From Adineta vaga (lineage: Eukaryota > Rotifera): a DNA stretch of 64,000 bases. The translations under genes were made by a program, and so were the position numbers. This document shows positions 57,093 through 64,000 of the stretch, piece by piece. The notes under the pieces were generated by a model, which was given only the letters and a program-made list of their open reading frames with translations, did not search any database and had not been told where the DNA came from. Each line of letters starts with the position of its first letter. Position 1 is the stretch's first letter. The DNA lies in contig CP075494.1 in assembly GCA_021613535.1 (NCBI GenBank), positions 6,944,001 through 7,008,000 of the forward strand, in the 5' to 3' direction.

Positions 57093-58432
57093 ATGCAAAG
57101 CCTTACTTTCTTACTCATTTTCGGTTTTTCTACTGCAATATTAGCAGATATGTCATGTGTATTCAATTATGCAGGATATGGTGTTATTAATATAACATCA
57201 CTTGGTTTACGAAATGGGCAACCACGTTTTCGTGATCTATCAGCGATTTCAAGTTCATATTATATGTACTCATTCAATCCATGTTTTTCATTCTCAGAAA
57301 ATACTTGTCAGAATGCAGCCGTTTGTCAAAGTACGCTCGTGTTTATTAATTCATTTAGGTTACAGAATTTTTCTTCTTTAGTATCATCGGATCGAAAAAC
57401 ATCGTATACGTTAGGTACACACAATTCATCGTTTTGGACACTAGACGGATCCATGACACCTACATTAACGTATAATTCACAATCAAAAACAGTTACTATC
57501 AGAATGGTTTGTTCAAACACTAATGAAGACACGCTCGAGATACTGGGCGAACAAACCGTGAATCATTATTCAATGCTTTTACGATCGCGTTGTGCTTGTT
57601 GGAATGGATGTCGTGATCCTTTACCACCTTCAACAACTGTTACACCTAGTATGTACATTCATTTGATAATAATTAACTGAATCAAATCTATATCTTTAAA
57701 TGAATTAGGATCTTCATCTGCATCTACAACGAAAACAGGTTGGATATATTATGACTCATGTCAATATCATGATTCTCGATATGGTATCATCGATCTATCC
57801 ACAGTGGGTAGTATGACTGATCGACCAGCATTTAAAGATATTCAATCAATATATTCAACCAATTATGTCTGGTCTTATAATCCATGTTACTCTTTTTCTG
57901 AACATAAATGCCACAATGTAGCTGGATGTCAACGTAAGATTTCAACAACTAATTATATTTTTCTCTCTTTGCAAGAATTATCTATTGTGTTCTTTCTTTA
58001 GTTGATAAAACATCTAGTGTCAGTTATCCCATTGCATATCAAAATGCTGTATATTGGTTAAATATGAACAATACACGTAGTGTTAATCCAACAATTGTTT
58101 ATGCAACACCATCAACCAATCGACGTCTCAAAGTACAACTCATCTGCGATCGATCATCAAATCAACATCGTCTAGAAGTAGTTGGTGAAACGTCTGTCGG
58201 AGAATATTTGATGCAATTGACTAGTCCTTGTGCTTGTTGGAATGGATGTAGTCATCGACCTCCAAATCCGTCACCTAACTGGAATTTATGGAGTATTATT
58301 GGTATTGCTGGAGGCGTAATATTTTTATTATTCTTAATCATGATGACTTGTTTATTCTGTTCAAAACCAAAACGACGCAGCCAATATTTAACAGTCGGCG
58401 AGAAAACACCTATTTTTTACGTGAAAAATTGA
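57093..58432 (+). CDS. Type I membrane protein with two tandem MRH-like (mannose-6-phosphate receptor homology) domains
   Basis: The product starts with a signal peptide (MQSLTFLLIFGFSTAILADM). Two similar lumenal domains follow. Domain 1: CVFNYAGYGVINITSLGLRN, YMYSFNPCFSFSENTCQNAA, VCQ, then LEILGEQTVNHYSMLLRSRC and ACWNGC. Domain 2 repeats the pattern: CQYHDSRYGIIDLSTVGSMT, YVWSYNPCYSFSEHKCHNVA, GCQ, LEVVGETSVGEYLMQLTSPC and ACWNGC. The YxxSxNPCxxF ... CxxxxxCQ ... LxxxGE ... CAC pattern resembles MRH domains of M6P receptors and relatives. A membrane span (LWSIIGIAGGVIFLLFLIMM) and a basic cytoplasmic tail (KPKRRSQYLTVGEKTPIFYV) close the protein, with a possible YxxL-type sorting signal (YLTV). 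The paired introns sit after VCQ and GCQ in the same phase, which indicates domain duplication. Ligand specificity is unknown. Confidence 0.8.
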
Positions 58433-59112
58433 ATTTTCGAAAGAAAACATCACTTGTTTCCTTTAATAAATGCAATTTGATTGATGGCAGATGTACCCAA
58501 ATATTTTTTGCACTATTGTAATCATAACTAAATATCACAGGAATAGATACTAATACGACAATTACCACTAAATTTATCGAAATATTTCTATCCAAACAGT
58601 ATTAGATTTATTATTGGTATCTTAGTATAAACTAGAATTGATAATAGTAGAGTCGATGCAGAAGTTATTGATAAAGTCAAAGTTCTAGATCTTACGAAAG
58701 ATTGATAATCAACCATTGAGCATTTTAATAGTGCTTAAAGTTTTAATACAGATCTTTTCACTTGACTAAATTACTTTCTTCTGTATCTGATCGTTACGAA
58801 AAGATCAACACAATGTCCAACTTACATTCTTCAAGTATTCACACGAATAAAAGTATTGATTAACATCAGAAATCTTCATTAATTGTTGAGAATAGTCATT
58901 ATATCTTCTATAGTTCAAGAATATCATATATGTATTTCGGCAATAAAGAAAGAAGAAGAAATGAAGAGCTAGAATAGATGGCGAGATGCATGAACAGATA
59001 TTAAAAGCGAGTTGTTTAATTTAAATACGCAAAATAAGAACGAGATATTCATAGCCAGATAGGTTTTACACAAACCAAAAAAAGAAGAAATTATGAAAGA
59101 TATTTGTCGTAT
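58433..59112. other. Convergent spacer, about 680 bp
   Basis: Between the 3' ends of the MRH-receptor gene (plus) and BCAP31 (minus). AT-rich, no coding frame with family content. Confidence 0.5.
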
Positions 59113-60161
59113 TTATTTGTCTTTTGACGTTTCACTACCACCAGATGAGATAGCCAATTTAATCTAAATATAAAATAATATAAGCAGTGATATGAGTTTG
59201 TAAGAATAAGTCTTTTCTATACTTGTAATTTTCGATGTTCTTCATTAAGTTTATCATATTCTCTGACAGAATTGTCATATTGTTCTCGTAATGCATCGAT
59301 ATTTTCCTGTGCTTTGGTTACTTCTAATAAATATAAATATTAGAAAGAAACAAAGTTATTTTCTGGTTGTTCTTTGTCTCACGAACCTTGTTTATATTTT
59401 TCAATTTCTGCATCATGTTCTTTTGGATCAATATATCGTGATGAAGAATCTGATGAACCAGTAAGATCTTTTATATCAACTTTCTAAAATATCAAAATAG
59501 AAAATTTCCGTATGATTTATGAATTTTTACCTTTGGATCTTTTGATAAAAGTCCATCTACATGACGATGAGCACCTTCTGCTTGTTTACGTGCAGCTTCT
59601 GAATCAGCCATTTGACGTGCACAATCCGACAGAAGATTAATTAAACGTTTTATAACACTAAGAAAGAATATCTATGAATAAGAAAGCACGAAATTATTGA
59701 AATACTTACAACCAAAGAAAAAGAGCAAAACCAGCAATATAAACATTTCTTTGTGAACGGAATTGTTTCATATGTGCATGAGCTTCAGCATGTGGTGTCG
59801 CTAAATCTTTGACTTCGTAAGTCGAATATTTACGAAGTTCACGAATTGAATCTATAGAAATATGAAGAAAAGAAAAAGCTGAATAGAAAACTTTTTCTAA
59901 TGGAAATATTTACCAATAAAGAGTAACGCAAATATGCATATGATAAAATTAAAATAATATTTCGCACCAGCTGTAAATGCTTTTGCAATCCTTGATTTGA
60001 AAAGTTTCTGCCATCTTAAAGTCAAAATTGAACTTCGAAACAATTCAATTAAACCGATTATTAACTTACATGACCGGTGAGATGAATGGCAAAAGTAAGA
60101 TAAAGACGACGACTAATTCACAATAGAGAAATGTTGCAAGAAAAGTCCATTGAAAACTCAT
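59113..60161 (-). CDS. BCAP31: BCAP31 (BAP31), ER membrane cargo-handling protein
   Basis: About seven exons. The ATG at 60159-60161 gives MSFQWTFLATFLYCELVVVF, with an immediate first span as in BAP31. Second and third spans follow (FNFIICIFALLFIDSIRELR; RNVYIAGFALFLWFVIKRLI). Then come the cytoplasmic helix (LLSDCARQMADSEAARKQAE) and coiled-coil tail (AQENIDALREQYDNSVREYD). The protein ends SETSKDK, with a lysine at -3 but not the classical KKXX retrieval motif. BAP31 escorts membrane proteins out of, or retains them in, the ER and takes part in quality control and apoptosis at ER-mitochondria contacts. The caspase sites of the vertebrate protein cannot be identified. The gene is complete, and introns are short. 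Confidence 0.93.
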
Positions 60162-60624
60162 GATTGATGACTTTTTTAAATGCTAAAAAAATATTATATA
60201 TATATATATATGCATATATTAGTGAGTGAAACAGTGAATGAATAATAGTACAGCTACTAGTTATGAGGTAATAGACTTGATAAACATAGATATGATTCAA
60301 TGCCTTGTTGTTCTCAGTTGATTGCACCTATTGGATATTTCATAGATAAAATACGAGATATTATTTAAAAAAATTTCTATATTAGATTTGATAGAATAAA
60401 TATTTTCAATTCGAATAAAACTTTGTAAAACCACTCATTTGATGTGATTGGTTAGAAAACCAACCAATACAATGTTATGCCCAAATGTGTGTAGTGTAAT
60501 AGAAAAATCAAATCGAAATGAAATCTTTCATCAATTAACAATTATTGCATCAGATATTATTTTCGCAAGAACAACATCAAGATAAAGAATTCAAAATCTA
60601 CTATTTTAATCCTAGATACTCAGA
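60162..60624. promoter_or_regulatory. Divergent upstream region of BCAP31 (minus) and CDC123 (plus)
   Basis: About 460 bp between two head-to-head genes, with a (TA)n tract near 60191-60212. No other feature is visible. Confidence 0.4.
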
Positions 60625-62203
60625 ATGACTACTGATCTTCCTTGTGTAAGCGTTCAAGAAGTTCTAAATTGTTCTTTTCCCGTTTGGTATCCTCTATTCA
60701 ATAAACATTCTATCAAAAGGTAATTGGAAAAACCTTTATTTTACCACAACTTTGACAACTACATTCGTTTAGCGTTATTCTCAATTTGACGGATGATGTT
60801 CTAGCTTATCTTCGTTCGGATGAATTTTATCTTCCAACAAGGTTTGTGTTTCTTCAATCTACTATATGTTTATTAATTAGATTATTTCAGCGCTAATGAA
60901 GCAATGGATGAGATGCGTAAAATCAATGCGGATGAAGCATCTTCAGAAAATGAGGATGATGACGATCATGTACGAATTTTCTTGTAAATTATTATTCTAT
61001 TTCTATTTAAATTTCATAGTGGTCGGATGAAGATGATGATACGACAAAAAAGGTTTGATATGATATATTCAGAAATATAATCACTGTAGGAATGTTATAG
61101 ATTTCCTTTCCAGAATTGGAAACACAAATCAAAGATGTATTGAATGACTATGATGCTGTTTTTCCAAAACTTAATTGGAGTAGTCCAAAAGTAATATATA
61201 TATATATACATATATCTATGATTATTTATTATTTAATAATATTCTTATATAGGATGCTCGTTGGATGATAAGTGATAGTCGATTGAAATGCACGAATTTA
61301 GCTGATGTATTTCTACTGTTAAAAAGTTCCGATTTCATTACTCATGACCTTTGTGAACCGTAAGAAATAGAATTGAAATTATTGATCAAATGTATTGAAT
61401 CATTATAGTTTCAAACATTGTCATGGTGATCATGCTAGTGTCTTATCCACACTTCAATATGTACTAGTATTAAGAAAATGGTCTGCTCTACAGCCATTCA
61501 AAGAATTTCGTTGTTTTGTAAAAAACAATCAAATTATTGGTACGTTTTCGAGAAAGAGATGACGTTTGGTAACATGGTTTTGTTCTGTAGGTATCAGTCA
61601 ACGCGATAGTGAAAATTATTATGATTTTATTGATAAAACTGCTGATCATATTCTTGATGATTTAGTTCAATTTTTCAAAGCTCATATTCAAAATAAATTT
61701 CTCTCCGTTGATTTTGTTGTTGATATTTATCGTAAAGATTCTGTAAGTTTAAATTACTCAACTATTAACCGTGTACAATAATTTATTTTCCAATAGAATA
61801 AATTATATATTATTGATTTCAATCCATGGGGTCCAATGACGGATAGTTTACTGTTTAATTGGTCAGAATTATTAACACTATCAACACAGGTAAATGCTTT
61901 GATATGTTTGTTATCTTTTGAAATGTACTTTGCAATCTAGAATACTAATGAACAACCAGAATTTCGTTATGTGAATTCACAAAATGGTATTCGACCAAAT
62001 AGTTATATACAATATGCAATGCCAAAAGATATTGCTGATATTTCCCGAGAACGAGATATCAATATGTTAGCTGATGTTCTATCAGTGAGTTATCAAGAAA
62101 AAAAAAGAGTGAATTTAAAATGAGATATTTTGTATCCTTTTTTTAGAGTCAAATACAAGTACAAAATAATGGTGTTGATAGTGATAATGAAGAAAAGAGT
62201 TGA
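60625..62203 (+). CDS. CDC123: CDC123, eIF2 assembly factor
   Basis: About nine exons. The start MTTDLPCVSVQEVLNCSFPV then WYPLF matches the usual N-terminus. Other signatures are LKCTNLADVFLLLKSSDFIT (family LRCxxxxDVFLLLKSSD), HCHGD, ALQPFKEFRCFVKNNQIIGI and SQRDSENYYDF, plus the ATP-grasp end DFVVDIYRKDSNKLYIIDFN-PWGP. The central acidic run (ENEDDDDHWSDEDDDTTK) is shared with other CDC123 proteins. CDC123 uses ATP to load eIF2-gamma onto eIF2-alpha, so it is required to build the translation initiator eIF2. The C-terminus (NNGVDSDNEEKS) is acidic. The start codon follows an acceptor-like CTCAG, so the message may be trans-spliced. The gene is complete and near the usual 330 residues. Confidence 0.93.
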
Positions 62204-62404
62204 TTCTGTTGTATTTTATATTAAAACTTTCGTTTTGTTAAAATATCGTTATTTCTTTAATACAAAAATCTATTATTCAGGAAAAAGTCTTGCTAGTTTT
62301 TTCAAGTTTAATTCAGACTGTCCAGACTAAGCGAGTCAGAATCATACAGTTTACGAAAATTCAGCTTAAGAGCAATTCAATAAAAAAATTACTTTACTTC
62401 AGAT

Positions 62405-63538
62405 ATGTCAAAAACGTTTTTTGAAACTTCTACACATAGTGACGTCTATGCTCAATGTCGACCAACATATCCAATTGAGTTAATCCGAAAAATTCTTGAC
62501 TATTTATCGATTAAAGTATATATTTGTTCAATCTAGTATCAATTGCTTTCAATGTATTCATTTACTATAGCACATTATCAAAAATGATGATCTTGTTATT
62601 GATATTGGTTGTGGAACAGGTCAAAGTACTGCTTTACTTCAACCTTACTTTGAACGAATTATTGGTAGAAAGATTCATTATATCTTGCTTCATTGTCGTA
62701 TTCTCTGGTTTTTCTAGGATATGATATCAGTGAATCTCAAATAAAAAAAGCCAATGAAAGCAATACATTTTCGAATATTAGTTACAAGTAAGATAAACTT
62801 ATTAATTAGTCAAGATAGATTATTCTTTTCTGTAGAGTGATCAATGGACGTGATATTCCTCATGAAGATTCTTCATTAACTTTAATCATATCTGGTCAAG
62901 CAGCACACTGGTTTGATCTGCCGTATTTTTATAAAGAAGTTCAACGCACACTGAAGACGAATGGTGTTCTTGCTCTATTTGGTTATGCATTTGTTCAAAC
63001 TCATGGACAAAACTCCGAAAAATTGAATGAAATCCTAGAAAATGTAATCAAATAAAGAGTAAACATTGACTTTCTACTGATGATTTTTAAATAGTTTTAT
63101 CATTGTACCTTGGATGGATACGTTCAACAGGAAAGTAAAGAAGTATATTTTGGCCGTTATCGAGATGAAAAATTTCGTATTCCACTTTCGTCAACTGAGT
63201 TCATCAGGTAAAAAGGTTGGATACAATGAATATCAATATCATTTTTTCTCATTATTTCTAGGGATGAAAGTCTTACTATTCAATGTCAATGGTCAATTCG
63301 AAGATTGTTAGGTTATATAGCATCATGGTCTGGTTCTCAACATTTTCTAAAACAACATCCAAATAGTACGATTTTAGATGAACTTCAGACCGAGTGAGTA
63401 ATAAAACCATTCGATATAATTTCATGTTTTCAATTTTGATTTTTTAGCATCTTTCAATGTCTCGATATATTTGATGATGAACATGAACTTTGTCTTTCAT
63501 TTGATATATTTATTTTAATGAATCGTAAAGATGAATAA
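62405..63538 (+). CDS. Class I SAM-dependent methyltransferase, small-molecule or unknown substrate
   Basis: Eight exons or so. It begins MSKTFFETSTHSDVYAQCRP; the following exon has DDLVIDIGCGTGQSTALLQP, the motif I of SAM methyltransferases (DIGCGTG). Motif II/III-like segments follow (YDISESQIKKA; SSLTLIISGQAAHWFDLPYF; TLKTNGVLALFGYAF). The C-terminal exons give STEFIRDESLTIQCQWSIRR and a helix-rich end. It resembles the trans-aconitate/METTL-like group that has an AAHWFD motif; the true substrate is not evident. The start codon is three bases after an acceptor-like TTCAG. The stop codon (63536-63538) lies only 33 bases before the start of TRMT13 on the same strand, so the two are likely expressed from one pre-mRNA. 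Confidence 0.85.
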
Positions 63539-63571
63539 TGTAAAGATTTCATTTTTGATTCTTTTCAGATT

Positions 63572-64000
63572 ATGACAGACGAAATCGATCCTAATCGTTG
63601 TCAATATGTATGTCCACGAAAACAACGACAATGTAAAATGTTACCCTCGACATCATTATCTACACATTGTATGGAACATGTACTTCATGATCCAAATTTA
63701 GACGAGGTAAAGAGAAGCGATCAGCACTATTGGGAATTGAACTTGCGTTAGAAGAGAATTCGTCACTAAAAATGCTCAATAACATTTTTGAAATAAAAAT
63801 TCTCTTAACTTTAGACGACTAAACAATCTTTACGCATTCCATGTCCATTGGATCCATTGCATTCAATATCACCACATGATCTAAAACGTCATATACGTAA
63901 ATGTAATCAACGGCCTATCATTCTTGGACCCTTTCATCGACCTCAATGTAATTCCGGACTTGAATGTGATAATCATGATGATTATCCAAGTATACTTCAA
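63572..64000 (+). CDS. TRMT13: TRMT13-like tRNA 2'-O-methyltransferase, N-terminal part (runs off window)
   Basis: Exon 1 (63572-63706) encodes MTDEIDPNRCQYVCPRKQRQ then CKMLPSTSLSTHCMEHV: the CCCH-type finger (C-x8ish-C...C...H) at the start of TRM13 proteins. After an intron (63707-63814), the second exon encodes RIPCPLDPLHSISPHDLKRH and IRKCNQRP: the U11-48K-type CHHC finger (CPxDPxHxxxxxxxxxHxxxC). The methyltransferase domain is beyond the window. TRM13 methylates the ribose of position 4 in some tRNAs. The ATG follows an acceptor-like TTTTCAG and only 33 bp separate it from the previous stop codon. Truncated at the right edge. Confidence 0.88.

Noticed and set aside
1-64000. tRNA, rRNA, CRISPR, transposon or telomere-type repeats
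   Set aside because: I looked for B-box-like tRNA cores, terminal inverted repeats with transposase or reverse transcriptase motifs, regular direct repeats with spacers, and telomere-like runs. None could be supported. A tRNAscan or repeat-library search would be decisive.

Overview
The window reads as AT-rich, intron-rich animal DNA. Most introns are only about 50-65 bp, genes are densely packed on both strands, and several families present are animal-specific (a myogenic MyoD-type bHLH, an Alx-type homeobox, nanos, a neprilysin-like M13 peptidase). The short introns, many splice-acceptor-like AGs placed right before start codons (as expected for spliced-leader trans-splicing), and a large single-exon ankyrin gene together suggest a bdelloid rotifer. 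That is an inference; the sequence alone only establishes a small-intron metazoan. I see no transposon, CRISPR array, rRNA or tRNA gene.

Layout. 1-2864 (minus): a tightly spaced set: LUC7-like splicing factor, a small membrane protein, and the first 19 codons of a further gene. 4581-8364: a REEP5/6-like ER-shaping protein (minus), LSM4 (plus) and a RAD6-type ubiquitin-conjugating enzyme with an acidic tail (plus). 8608-12579 (minus): an LRR-Roc-COR protein. 12938-19769 (plus): six tandem paralogues, each a coiled coil followed by a C-terminal zinc finger with the spacing of the ubiquitin-binding finger of the autophagy receptors TAX1BP1/NDP52. This array is the most unusual part of the window. 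20242-23618: an FKBP4-like co-chaperone (plus) facing a TMEM144-like transporter (minus). 25321-30072 (minus): an Alx-like homeobox gene and APC/C subunit 4. 30737-36081 (plus): nanos and an M13 metallopeptidase. 36398-39140 (minus): a J-like domain whose reading frame runs, after a one-base shift, into an intronless ankyrin-repeat protein with a predicted ADP-ribosyltransferase-like end. 40136-47643 (plus): cytochrome b561, a MyoD-family factor, an unrecognised Ser/Asn-rich protein and LRRC58. 48330-50289 (minus): a YTHDF m6A reader. 50799-58432 (plus): SCYL2 pseudokinase, a repeat-bearing low-complexity protein with a fresh 69-bp minisatellite, and a receptor-like protein with two MRH-like domains. 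59113-60161 (minus): BCAP31. 60625-64000 (plus): CDC123, a class I methyltransferase and the start of TRMT13, the last two only 33 bp apart.

Functional threads. RNA biology is prominent (LUC7L, LSM4, YTHDF, nanos, TRMT13). Ubiquitin and proteostasis genes also recur (RAD6-like E2, APC4, LRRC58, FKBP4 and the proposed ubiquitin-finger array), as do ER and endomembrane proteins (REEP, BCAP31, SCYL2, the MRH receptor). There is no sign that these form one pathway; most are conserved housekeeping or developmental genes. The accessory material is the six-copy array and the J/ankyrin/ART locus. Exon boundaries were read by eye from GT/AG signals and family homology, so internal exon ends are less certain than gene identity.
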